Shown here piece by piece: positions 7,879-15,617 of a stretch of DNA of 64,000 nucleotides. Numbering within the stretch: the first letter of the stretch is position 1; each line of letters starts with the position of its first letter. Source of the DNA: DASYKS01 sp031404815 (GTDB lineage: Bacteria > Acidobacteriota > Thermoanaerobaculia > Multivoradales > UBA5704); the NCBI GenBank assembly GCA_031404815.1, contig JANNIH010000020.1, positions 30,462-94,461 of the forward strand, in the 5' to 3' direction. Below the pieces are notes generated by a model. That model made no database searches, was not told where the DNA came from, and saw only the letters and a list, made by a program, of their open reading frames with translations. Both the position numbers and the translations under genes were made by a program.

Positions 7879-9588
7879 GTGGCTGGTCGCGTAAAGGGCG
7901 GCCTGCGGTACGATCGCGCCGCTTTGCGCCTCCCTTCATTCGATCCCGTCTGGCGTCTCCGCATCGCCGCTCTGATTGCGGCGGCGATCGCCGTGTTGAT
8001 CCGCATACCGTTCGCTGCGCGGCGGATGTGGGATCACGATTCGATCCTGTTCGCGCTCGGTGTCGAGCGCTACGATCTCGCGGCCCATCATCCGCATCCG
8101 CCGGGCTATCCGCTCTATATCGGGCTCTTGAAGCTGCTCCGCCTGGCCGGTGTCGAGCCGCTCCAGGGCATGGTGGGCATAGCGATCCTCGCCGGGGGCG
8201 TGGGTGCCGCGGCGATCCTCCTCCTCGCGACCCGGCTCTCGGGCGGCCGGCTCGCGGTGGGCATTTTCGCGGCGGCGCTGTTTGCAACCAATCCACTGCT
8301 CTGGTTTTATGGTGAGCTGCCGCTGCTCTATGCGGTCGAAGGGGGGCTCACGGTGGTGGTCGCCGCCGCCGTCCTACGCATGGGCGAGGGGCGCTTGGCG
8401 TTTTACGGCGCGGTCGCGCTGTTCGCCCTGGTCGGTGGTCTGCGCCAATCGACCGTCGTGCTGCTCGCACCGCTCTTCCTTTACGGCGTCTGGCGCGCCT
8501 GGGCGGCGGGGCGGTTGCCGATCGCGCGGATCGCGGTGGGGGGAGCGCTCGGGATCGGCCTGGTGCTCGCCTGGTTCGTACCGCTTTGCCTGCAAGCGGG
8601 CGGCTATGAGGAGTACCGGCGGATCGGCGCTCAGAATTTCGGCTCCCTGCTGCCGGCTACTTCGATCCTGTACGGTGCCGGCTGGGGCGCGCTGGCGCAC
8701 AATCTCGAAGTTCTGACGAAATGGACTCTGCAGGGGATTCTGCCCGGTGCGCTCGCGCTGCTCGTCCTGATCGCGGCGACACCCCCGCGGCGCTGGCGGG
8801 CGCCGTTCGCCGCAGTCTGGGCGCAGGCCGTACCGCTCGCCTTTTGGGCGCTGCCGCCGCTCGCGTTCTTCGCTCTGTTTCACGTCACCAAGGCGGGTTA
8901 CACGCTGATCTATCTGCCGGCGCTGCTCACCGCGCTCGCGCTCGCCGCGGGGCCGCTGTTCGATCGCAGCGGGTCGGCAGCGGCGGTGCCACCCCCTGCC
9001 GAGGCTCCTGGCGCCGCCTGGCGGGCCGTGTTCGCCCTTCTGGTTGCGATCGCCTGCGGCGCCGGGATCTTCCTGTTCGGAGTCGATCGCATCATCGACG
9101 AGCCGCGCATTTACGCGATCGTGAAGCACGAATTCCGCGCCGCCGCGATCCGCGACTACGAAGACGAACTCGACCGGACGCTCGACACGCTCCAACGCTA
9201 CCCGCCCGGCTCGACCGTCCTGGTCACCGTCGAGCTTGGAGGCACAGGAACGGCCGGTGCGGACGGTTTCCTCTATCCGTGGCAGCGCCACTTGCAGTGG
9301 TACCTACCCGAATATCTGGTGGTCCACGCGGTGCCCGAGCAGGACCTCGCGTTCGTCGCCCGCGGCCATGAGCCATTCCAGGAAGAGTTGTCCCAGCTCT
9401 GGGTCCCGGCGCGCACGACGCGATTGATCTTCGTCCTGTCGGGCTGGCCGGGAGATCGCCTACCGCTCGGCCCCGGAGCGGTCGCCGGCCAAGGCAAATG
9501 GTTCACCCTCGCCGTCGTGCCCTTCCGCGGCAGCGCGCGGATCGGCCCGCTGGTGGTGACTGCCGAGAAAATACGGCTCGCGGCATAG
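7879..9588 (+). CDS. Polytopic membrane protein, GT-C glycosyltransferase-like
   Basis: A 569-residue protein with about nine to eleven predicted hydrophobic helices across residues 28-400 and a roughly 170-residue C-terminal soluble part. After the first helix comes RMWDHDSILFALGVERYD followed by HHPHPPGYPLYIGL. This is an acidic/His-rich first periplasmic loop of the kind seen in polyprenyl-phosphate-dependent GT-C enzymes (ArnT/PMT-like, DUF2723-like). The start is taken at GTG 7879 with no strong ribosome-binding site. A lipid-linked sugar transferase role is inferred from topology, and donor and acceptor are unknown. Confidence 0.7.
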   Translation: MAGRVKGGLRYDRAALRLPSFDPVWRLRIAALIAAAIAVLIRIPFAARRMWDHDSILFALGVERYDLAAHHPHPPGYPLYIGLLKLLRLAGVEPLQGMVGIAILAGGVGAAAILLLATRLSGGRLAVGIFAAALFATNPLLWFYGELPLLYAVEGGLTVVVAAAVLRMGEGRLAFYGAVALFALVGGLRQSTVVLLAPLFLYGVWRAWAAGRLPIARIAVGGALGIGLVLAWFVPLCLQAGGYEEYRRIGAQNFGSLLPATSILYGAGWGALAHNLEVLTKWTLQGILPGALALLVLIAATPPRRWRAPFAAVWAQAVPLAFWALPPLAFFALFHVTKAGYTLIYLPALLTALALAAGPLFDRSGSAAAVPPPAEAPGAAWRAVFALLVAIACGAGIFLFGVDRIIDEPRIYAIVKHEFRAAAIRDYEDELDRTLDTLQRYPPGSTVLVTVELGGTGTAGADGFLYPWQRHLQWYLPEYLVVHAVPEQDLAFVARGHEPFQEELSQLWVPARTTRLIFVLSGWPGDRLPLGPGAVAGQGKWFTLAVVPFRGSARIGPLVVTAEKIRLAA

Positions 9589-9606
9589 GGTTGGCAAAAC
9601 TTCAGT

Positions 9607-10839
9607 ATGCTGTCAGGCCAAGCCATGCGAGTAGATACTCTTCGCCCGTTTTTGCATCGCATTCGGATCGTCAACTATCGAAGCCTCGGGAAGTGTGATC
9701 TCGAGCTTAGCCCTCTCTCCGTTCTGGTCGGTAGGAATGGGGCGGGGAAGAGCAATCTGCTCGACGCCCTCCGATTTGTGGTCGATAGCCTCGAGGGCTC
9801 CTTGGACCATGCGATCAAGGCCAGAGGGGGCATCGACAACGTCCGTCGGCGCAGCACCGGCCACCCTCGCAATTTCGGTATCACCCTGGACTTTCACCTG
9901 CCGGGCTGGTTGACCGCGTCGTACGGTTTCGAGATCTCAGCTCGTACAGCCGGTGGCTTTGCGGTCAAGCGCGAGAGGCTTCAGATCTCCTCGAAGGATC
10001 GCGTGGTTGCGAACTTCGACAGAAGAGACACGCTGATCGAACCGGCAGAAGGGATGCCGCCGGTGCTCGAAGATCGGCTCTATCTGGTCAATGCCGCGGG
10101 GCGACCGGAGTTTCGACCCGCTTACGATGCCCTTCGAGCGATGGGCTTCTACAACCTGAACCCTGAGGTGGTCAAAGAGCTGCAGAGTTCGGACGCCGGC
10201 GACCTATTGCACCGCGACGGCGGCAATCTGGCGAGCGTGATCGGTCGTTTGACCACGGAACGCCCGGACGACATCGAGCGGGTTCGATCGTATCTGCGGG
10301 CGATCGTTCCTGGGATCACCGACGTCGAGCGGGTGACGCTCGGCCCGCGCGAAACACTTCTGTTTCATCAGGAAGTCCAGGGTGCAGAGCACCCCTGGAA
10401 GTTCTACGCGGCCAGCATGTCGGACGGCACGCTGCGAGCTCTCGGAGCGCTGGTTGCCGTGGCCCAAGTCATCGGCGCCAAAGAACCGCCGCGCCTGGTG
10501 GGGATCGAAGAGCCCGAGACCGCTCTCCATCCGGCGGCTGCGGGAGCCTTGATGGATGCCCTGCGCGAAGCGACGCCCCGGACGCAAGTTCTAGTCACGA
10601 GCCATAGCGCAGATTTGTTGAACCAGATCGATGCGCGAGAGGACGGCCTGTTCGTTGTCGAGTCGCGCGGTGGTACGACTCGGATCGCCCGGGCCGATGC
10701 GGCGAGTCGGGAAGCGATCGCGAGCCATCTGTTCAAACCCGGCGAGCTTCTCCAGTTGGACCAGCTCCAGCCCGACGAAGAGGATCTGGAGCGCCAGGAG
10801 CAGATGACCCTGTTTGAAGAGCCGGTCGAGGCAGTTTGA
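9607..10839 (+). CDS. AAA/ABC-type ATPase, OLD-like, partner of DUF4276 protein
   Basis: A 410-residue SMC/RecF-like ATPase of the AAA_15/AAA_21 group. The N-terminus has IRIVNYRSLGKCDLELSPL, then the Walker A motif LVGRNGAGKSN (residues 41-50). The signature region is YAASMSDGTLRAL, the Walker B is LVGIEEPETALHP, and a final VLVTSHSADLL supplies the switch histidine. There is no C-terminal TOPRIM domain here, but the next gene supplies a TOPRIM-like DUF4276 protein and their reading frames overlap. The pair therefore looks like a split OLD nuclease. A second in-frame ATG at 9625 is an alternative start. Neither has a clear ribosome-binding site. Confidence 0.88.
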   Translation: MLSGQAMRVDTLRPFLHRIRIVNYRSLGKCDLELSPLSVLVGRNGAGKSNLLDALRFVVDSLEGSLDHAIKARGGIDNVRRRSTGHPRNFGITLDFHLPGWLTASYGFEISARTAGGFAVKRERLQISSKDRVVANFDRRDTLIEPAEGMPPVLEDRLYLVNAAGRPEFRPAYDALRAMGFYNLNPEVVKELQSSDAGDLLHRDGGNLASVIGRLTTERPDDIERVRSYLRAIVPGITDVERVTLGPRETLLFHQEVQGAEHPWKFYAASMSDGTLRALGALVAVAQVIGAKEPPRLVGIEEPETALHPAAAGALMDALREATPRTQVLVTSHSADLLNQIDAREDGLFVVESRGGTTRIARADAASREAIASHLFKPGELLQLDQLQPDEEDLERQEQMTLFEEPVEAV

Positions 10840-11414
10840 GCACGCTCACCATCTTTCCCATCGTCGAAGGACATGGTGATGTGCTGGCGACGCCGATACT
10901 GCTGCGACGCTTGGGGGCGGAGATGTTCGGTGTTCATGATCTCGCAGTACTGCGGCCGTTTCGCCTGCCTCGGACGAAAATCGAGATCGCGGGTGAGTTG
11001 GAGCGCGCTCTCCAGTTTGGCGCCGCGAAACTTCGCTCGGTAGATGGGCGCTCGATGATCCTGATCCTCGTGGACGCTGACGAGGCTCGACCGTGCGTCC
11101 TGGCTCCGCGGTTGTTGAGCCGTTCGGAGATCGCCGGAGTCGATGTAGCGTGTGTTCTGGCCAACCCTGAGTTCGAAACCTGGTTCGTAGCCTCCGCCCC
11201 GTCGCTCTTTTTCCAAGCGGCGGCGGCAGGGGCACCGAAAGATCCCGAGGAGCAACGGGCGCGCAAGAAATGGGTGGCCGATCGATTGGGCGGCTACAGC
11301 GAGACGCTCGACCAGCCGCGTCTTGCGGCCGGCATGGATCTCGCCATGTGTCGCGAGCGTTCTCCGTCGTTTGCCAAGCTCTGTCGCGAGTTGGAAAAGC
11401 GCCTGGTGGCCTAA
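10836..11414 (+). CDS. DUF4276 family protein, TOPRIM-like nuclease candidate
   Basis: A 192-residue protein that starts at TTG 10836, overlapping the ATPase stop (10837-10839). DUF4276 hallmarks are the N-terminal PIVEGHGDVLATPILLRR (Glu11, Asp15), a central LILVDADEA acidic motif and ANPEFETWFVAS. The Glu plus DxD arrangement is that of TOPRIM nucleases. In established two-gene defence systems such as PARIS, an ABC-type ATPase works with a TOPRIM effector. This pair has that layout but with a different effector family. Function in phage defence is inference, and the family and coupling are visible. Confidence 0.82.
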   Translation: MSTLTIFPIVEGHGDVLATPILLRRLGAEMFGVHDLAVLRPFRLPRTKIEIAGELERALQFGAAKLRSVDGRSMILILVDADEARPCVLAPRLLSRSEIAGVDVACVLANPEFETWFVASAPSLFFQAAAAGAPKDPEEQRARKKWVADRLGGYSETLDQPRLAAGMDLAMCRERSPSFAKLCRELEKRLVA

Positions 11415-11431
11415 AGCCATCCGGACGGTCC

Positions 11432-13141
11432 TCAACCCCGCTTGAGCCAGCGCAGCGGCGCGGACAGCGCGCGGCCGAGGCGGTAGCTGCGCGATTGGTA
11501 GAGCGCTGCAAGCTCGGTTCGGATCTCGTCGATGCGCGCCGCGGTGTCGAGCAGCTGCCAGCTGCCGCGGACCTCGAAGGCGGCGACTTCGCCCGCGACG
11601 GAAAAGATCATCCAGGGGTCGAGGGTGTCGAACGCGATCGATCCATCGGGAAGGCGGGTGCCGTTGGTCTCGGCCGCAGAGGCATTGAGCGGCACGCGGG
11701 CGCCAGAGGCGCGCTCGGCAAAGACGGTCTCGATCCGAACGTTTCCGAACTGCCCTTCGGTCGGATCCCAGCGGAGGCGCTTGACCGCCAGGGCTTCCGG
11801 CAGCCGAAACCGGAGCGCGATGCGGGACGCCGCAGGATCGGTCCTTTCCGCGATCGCCTCTTGCTCGGAGAACCCGCGGCCGGTATCGAGGTAGAGGCGC
11901 GAGATCCGCCCGAGGCGCGCGTCGAGCCGGGTCTCGAGCTCTGCCAGCGCCAATTCCTGGGCGGCGACCTTCCACGCCCCGGCGAGGCGCAGCCGGACCG
12001 GGCGCGCACCGGGGGCGAGATCGAACGCGATCCAGGGGAGGAAAGTCGCAAAGCGGATCGACCCATCGGGGCCGATCGAGCCGTTGGTGCGCAGGGCGGC
12101 CGGCTCGATCGGATGAGCCACCCCTTGGGCATCCTCCCATTCGACCTCGGTGAGCCAGATCCGGACGAAGCGATTCTGGAGCGGCGCCCAACGCAGCGCG
12201 CGCGCGCCGGGGGTGGCCGGGAGATCGAAGCGGAGCGCGAGCGGCTCGCCTTCGGAATCGACTCGGAGTGGTGGCGCTACGGCGAGGGCACTGTCCCCTT
12301 CGCCGAGCAAGGTGACCTGAGAGATCCGGCCCGCTTGGAGCTGCGCCAGGAACTCTCGGGCCGCGTGGACCGAGGCGATCGGCGCGCCGGGACTCTCCGC
12401 AGTGGTCGGCGCGATCCGCGCCAACTCGATCGCGATCCCTTCGAGCGCGAGATCGGCGACCGCAATCTCTAGGGAGGGCAGCGCAGCGCGCAGCGCGTCC
12501 AGGCGGGAGGGGAGTTCGCCGAGCGCGCGATCGGGGATCAGCTCGATGTGGAGGATCGCGAGGTCGGCGGCGCTTAGAGCGGCGAGGAAGTGGGCGAGGC
12601 GCATCCGGTTGAGCGGGATCTCCTCCTGAGGAGCGAGCAGCTCGGAGTCGATCAGGTGCTGCCAGGGCGGGTGTGGTCGGTGCGAGCCGGTCGAGGAGTA
12701 AAACAGCGGATCGGTAAAGATCGCGATCCGGCCGGTGCCCGGTGGAACCATTCCCGCGCAGGCGGCGAGTGTCGCCGCGATGTCCTGGACATGCTCGACG
12801 ACGTTGTTCGAGAGCACGAGATCGAAGGTCCGGCCGAGCGTAGGAGCGTCTTCCACTCCGAGCTGACGGATCTCCCACTTGGCCGTTGTCGGCAGCCCGA
12901 GCTGCTCGACCGCGAGCCGGAGCGCTTCGGGGTCCTGAGGGAGCAGGTCGATCCCGATCACCTCCCGCGCGCCGTGGCGCAGGCACCAGAGCATCTCGGT
13001 TCCCGCGCCGCAGCCGGCCACCAGGACTGATTTGCCGCGCGGGTCCGCGATCTGCGACAGATAGAGGTCGCAGTGCGGTTGGTGATCGAGCAGATAGTCG
13101 AGCCGGTCGCGCGTCGAAGTGGGAATCGAGCTCTTCGTCAT
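11432..13141 (-). CDS. SAM-dependent methyltransferase with two tandem beta-rich C-terminal domains
   Basis: A 569-residue protein. Residues about 35-200 form a class I methyltransferase: SVLVAGCGAGTEML is the SAM-binding glycine loop, VIGIDLLP the acidic strand, and LVLSNNVVEHV the motif IV/V region. After residue about 255 there are two related segments of about 120 residues. Each runs ...LALRF.LP....(A/V)..LRW.P...(Q/N).F..(I)... to ...TNG...DGSI.F.T..PW..F... and a closing strand. They look like duplicated carbohydrate-binding or jelly-roll domains. The extreme C-terminus (SYRLGRALSAPLRWLKRG) resembles tails of surface-polysaccharide glycosyltransferases. A role in polysaccharide methylation is plausible. 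Confidence 0.75.
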   Translation of the reverse strand: MTKSSIPTSTRDRLDYLLDHQPHCDLYLSQIADPRGKSVLVAGCGAGTEMLWCLRHGAREVIGIDLLPQDPEALRLAVEQLGLPTTAKWEIRQLGVEDAPTLGRTFDLVLSNNVVEHVQDIAATLAACAGMVPPGTGRIAIFTDPLFYSSTGSHRPHPPWQHLIDSELLAPQEEIPLNRMRLAHFLAALSAADLAILHIELIPDRALGELPSRLDALRAALPSLEIAVADLALEGIAIELARIAPTTAESPGAPIASVHAAREFLAQLQAGRISQVTLLGEGDSALAVAPPLRVDSEGEPLALRFDLPATPGARALRWAPLQNRFVRIWLTEVEWEDAQGVAHPIEPAALRTNGSIGPDGSIRFATFLPWIAFDLAPGARPVRLRLAGAWKVAAQELALAELETRLDARLGRISRLYLDTGRGFSEQEAIAERTDPAASRIALRFRLPEALAVKRLRWDPTEGQFGNVRIETVFAERASGARVPLNASAAETNGTRLPDGSIAFDTLDPWMIFSVAGEVAAFEVRGSWQLLDTAARIDEIRTELAALYQSRSYRLGRALSAPLRWLKRG

Positions 13142-13143
13142 CG

Positions 13144-13713
13144 CTAGAACATCCCGAGCTGTAAGCGCGCGGCCTCGGTCATCATCCCTTGGTTCCAGGG
13201 CGGGTCCCAGACCACTTCGACGCCGACGGCGCGAACACCGGGCAACGCTTCGATCTTCGTTTTGACGTCGTCGGCGAGCACGGGACCCATGCCGCAGCCG
13301 GGGGCGGTGAGCGTCATCAGGACCCGCACGTCGGTCGCCTCCGGGGTTTCCGCCGAGGTCGCGCCATCGGTGCCCTCGGCCGGCGAGAGGTCGCAGCTGT
13401 AGATCAGACCGAGATCGACGACGTTGACCGGAATCTCCGGGTCGAAACAGGTCTTGAGCTGCGCCCAGACCCGCTCTTCGAGGGTTCCGGTGGCGGCGGC
13501 CTCCGAAAGGCCCATGACTTGCCGGCCGATCGCGTCGGCGTCGCGATCTTCGATGCGGATCATCAGGCCGCGGTCGGTCACCACGGTGTAGGAGCCGCCG
13601 AGCGATTGGGTGATCCGCACGCGCTGGCCCGCGCTGAGGATCGAGGACATCCCCTCGGGGATGCGGACGCCGCGGACATCGCGGCTCAGAGTGGCGTATT
13701 CAGGTGCATTCAT
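13144..13713 (-). CDS. sufT: SufT-type iron-sulfur cluster assembly protein (DUF59)
   Basis: A 189-residue protein ending three bases before the methyltransferase start. It has the SufT architecture. An N-terminal segment ARVR-like part (VRGVRIPEGMSS, then QRVRITQSLGGSYTVVTD) precedes the DUF59 domain with VWAQLKTCFDPEIPVNVVDLG, LTAPGCGMGPVLADDVKTK and VEVVWDPPWNQGMMTEAAR. DUF59 proteins assist Fe-S cluster maturation. A 15-20 residue low-complexity insertion (EGTDGATSAETPEATD) sits between two strands. It is transcribed with the methyltransferase, though no functional link is evident. Confidence 0.9.
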   Translation of the reverse strand: MNAPEYATLSRDVRGVRIPEGMSSILSAGQRVRITQSLGGSYTVVTDRGLMIRIEDRDADAIGRQVMGLSEAAATGTLEERVWAQLKTCFDPEIPVNVVDLGLIYSCDLSPAEGTDGATSAETPEATDVRVLMTLTAPGCGMGPVLADDVKTKIEALPGVRAVGVEVVWDPPWNQGMMTEAARLQLGMF

Positions 13714-13747
13714 CGGGTCGTTGATTGGATCTCGCGAGTTGACAAAG

Positions 13748-13782
13748 GGTCAGAGGGGTCAGAGGGGTCAGAGGGTCAGAGC
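13748..13782 (+). repeat. Tandem 9-bp repeat upstream of sufT and the esterase
   Basis: Four copies of GGGTCAGAG (the last missing one G) stand head to tail in the gap between the divergent sufT and esterase genes. No promoter-like hexamers are obvious within it. Such short arrays can vary by slippage. Confidence 0.9.
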
Positions 13783-13857
13783 AGTGGCGGCTCTCCCGAT
13801 CGGCTCGGGGCAGAGCGCCAGGAGACGGTAACACAAGGCAGGGAGTAGTATCCGGCT

Positions 13858-14955
13858 GTGAGATTCCACGCCGGACGGTTCGCGCTATCCTTCGCCCTTG
13901 TCAGTCTGCTCGTGGCTCTCGCCCCTCGAAAGGTCGAAGCGGCGATTACGACCAGCTCACCCGGCTGGCGGAAGTTTGCGCTCCCGGCGACCGGCTCTTA
14001 CCTCTGGCGTTACTTGCCGAACAGCTTCGATCGCGATCTCCCGGCTCCGGCGATCTTCTTCTTTCACGGTTCGGGCGGCCGGCCGGAAGGGTACAAGCCG
14101 TTCGTCATCGCGGCGGCCGAAGCGTCGCGGGCGGTGGTCATTCTGCCCAAATCGGAACGCGACATCGGCTGGGAGTCGGCGATGGACGATCAAACGGTCG
14201 CCGAGTCTCTACGGCTGGTCGATGAGGAGATCGAGCTCGATCCGCACCGCATCGCGGTCGCCGGCCACTCGGCGGGCGGGGCGTACGCGATTCTCCTCGC
14301 CTACACCAAGATTCTCGGGTTCTCCGCGGTGTTCTCGCTCGCGAGCCCGAGCCGGGTCGTCGCAACGGTCGCCGATCCGCGCTGGCGGGCGCCGATCCGG
14401 ATGTACTACGGCACGACCGACCCGAATTACACCGGTGGCTCGTACGCGGCGCTCAAGGCCCAGTGGCAGGCGCTCGGCGTCCCCTGGCAGGAGGAGATCC
14501 GCGACGGCTTCGGGCACTCGACCTGGCCGGACACCACGCTGCCCGACGGGTTCCGCTTTCTGGTCGGGGAGCGCTACCCGGACGAACCGCCACCGCCGCC
14601 CGCTTGTCTCCCCTCGGCCACGCGCGCCTGCTTGCGCGAGGGGCGGTTTCGGGTCGAGGTGACCTGGAGGAAGGGGAACGGCGAGAGCGGTCCAGGCACT
14701 CTGGCGGGACCGACCTCGGCTTCCGCGAGCTTGTTCTCGGCTGTCGTGCCCGACAACTGGGCGGTGCTGGTCAAGCTCCAGGACGGTTGCGCCACGAACG
14801 GCAAGTTCTGGGTGTATGGTGCGGTGACCAGCGATCTTGAGGTCGAGATTCGGGTGCGCGACGAGCTGATCGGAGCGGAGAAGATCTACCGCAAGCCCCC
14901 CGGTGCCGCGCCGTTCGGTCTGCGCGACCGAACGGCGTTCCCCTGTTCGCCGTAA
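13858..14955 (+). CDS. Secreted PHB-depolymerase/feruloyl-esterase-like hydrolase with lineage-specific C-terminal domain
   Basis: A 365-residue exported protein starting at GTG, with a signal peptide in residues 1-28 (FALVSLLVALAPRKVEA). The catalytic domain has the oxyanion region FFFHGSGGRP, nucleophile elbow VAGHSAGGAYA, a distal aspartate region YYGTTDPNY and the histidine in DGFGHSTW. After a proline linker (EPPPPPACLP), residues about 258-365 form a separate domain: CLREGRFRVEVTWR..., PDNWAVLVKLQDGCATNGKF and a closing RDRTAFPCS. I recognise this tail as a beta-domain recurring in secreted Acidobacteriota proteins, which supports the taxonomic inference. The substrate is probably a polyester or aryl ester. 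Confidence 0.82.
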   Translation: MRFHAGRFALSFALVSLLVALAPRKVEAAITTSSPGWRKFALPATGSYLWRYLPNSFDRDLPAPAIFFFHGSGGRPEGYKPFVIAAAEASRAVVILPKSERDIGWESAMDDQTVAESLRLVDEEIELDPHRIAVAGHSAGGAYAILLAYTKILGFSAVFSLASPSRVVATVADPRWRAPIRMYYGTTDPNYTGGSYAALKAQWQALGVPWQEEIRDGFGHSTWPDTTLPDGFRFLVGERYPDEPPPPPACLPSATRACLREGRFRVEVTWRKGNGESGPGTLAGPTSASASLFSAVVPDNWAVLVKLQDGCATNGKFWVYGAVTSDLEVEIRVRDELIGAEKIYRKPPGAAPFGLRDRTAFPCSP

Positions 14956-14961
14956 CCGGCT

Positions 14962-14989
14962 GTAGTAGCAGACCTACGTGTCTGCCCTC
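14962..14989. repeat. Palindromic intergenic repeat (ACCTxCGTGT-centred), copy 1
   Basis: GTAGTAGCAGACCTACGTGT runs into CTGCCCTC, an imperfect palindrome with arms (G)GCAGAC/GTCTGCC and a central ACCTACG. Related copies lie at 47512-47543 and 47587-47615. Read on the minus strand, the element supplies the TAG stop of the HD-domain gene at 14974. Confidence 0.75.
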
Positions 14990-15576
14990 GCCAAACGCCC
15001 GTCGAGATCTAGCGCCGCGGCCACCCCCTGCATTGAGGTGAGGACGTTGCCGACGTGGGTCCATAGATCGAGTTCGCCACCGAAGCAGACGCGGGAGAAA
15101 TCGGTGGTCACCGCCTCGACGTGATCGCGATCGACCCCGGCGGCGAAGGCGCGCTCCTTCCACCGTTTCTTGATCGACTTGACCTCGACTTCGCGGACAT
15201 CCTTGCTCGGCCGGACCAACGCTGCGGCCATGATCAGGCCGGTGATCTCGTCGCAAGCGAGGAGGGCGAAGTCGATCGGGCGCTCACGAAGGACGCCGGT
15301 CCCCTCGGTGTTGTGCGAGAGGATCGCGCGGATGATCCCCTCATCGCATCCCCGTGCGCGCAGGATCGGCGCCCCGTCCCTAGGGTGACGGTTGAGCGTC
15401 GGATGGATCTCCCAATCCCAATCGTGGAGCAGACCCGCGAGGCCCCAGACACCTGGGTCCTCGCCGAGACGCTCCGCATAGCCCCGTATGGCGGCTTCGA
15501 CACTCAGCATATGGCGGCGAAGGCCCACCGCCTGGACATGCTCTTCGATCAACTGCCAAGCCTGCTGTCGATCCAT
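14974..15576 (-). CDS. HD-domain phosphohydrolase-like protein
   Basis: A 200-residue HDIG-type protein. The metal-binding motifs are RRHMLSVEAAI (His), LAGLLHDWDWEIHP (HD pair), and ILSHNTEG, as in small YfbR-like and HDIG hydrolases. The C-terminal part (VEVKSIKKRWKERAFAAGV) is typical of HDIG proteins from many phyla annotated only as hydrolases. The nucleotide or other phosphate substrate is unknown. The stop codon lies within the palindromic repeat at 14962-14989. It is followed by the PpiC-type lipoprotein gene running the same way on its far side. Confidence 0.82.
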   Translation of the reverse strand: MDRQQAWQLIEEHVQAVGLRRHMLSVEAAIRGYAERLGEDPGVWGLAGLLHDWDWEIHPTLNRHPRDGAPILRARGCDEGIIRAILSHNTEGTGVLRERPIDFALLACDEITGLIMAAALVRPSKDVREVEVKSIKKRWKERAFAAGVDRDHVEAVTTDFSRVCFGGELDLWTHVGNVLTSMQGVAAALDLDGRLARADT

Positions 15577-15617
15577 CGCTCGACCCCCTTCGCTTAAGTG
15601 CCACGGGAACCGGGGCG

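Noticed and set aside
10404..12986. Very long minus-strand open frame (about 860 codons) over the ATPase, DUF4276 and methyltransferase genes
   Set aside because: It is an arginine/proline-rich shadow frame in high-GC DNA. The real genes on both strands below it have clear motifs.
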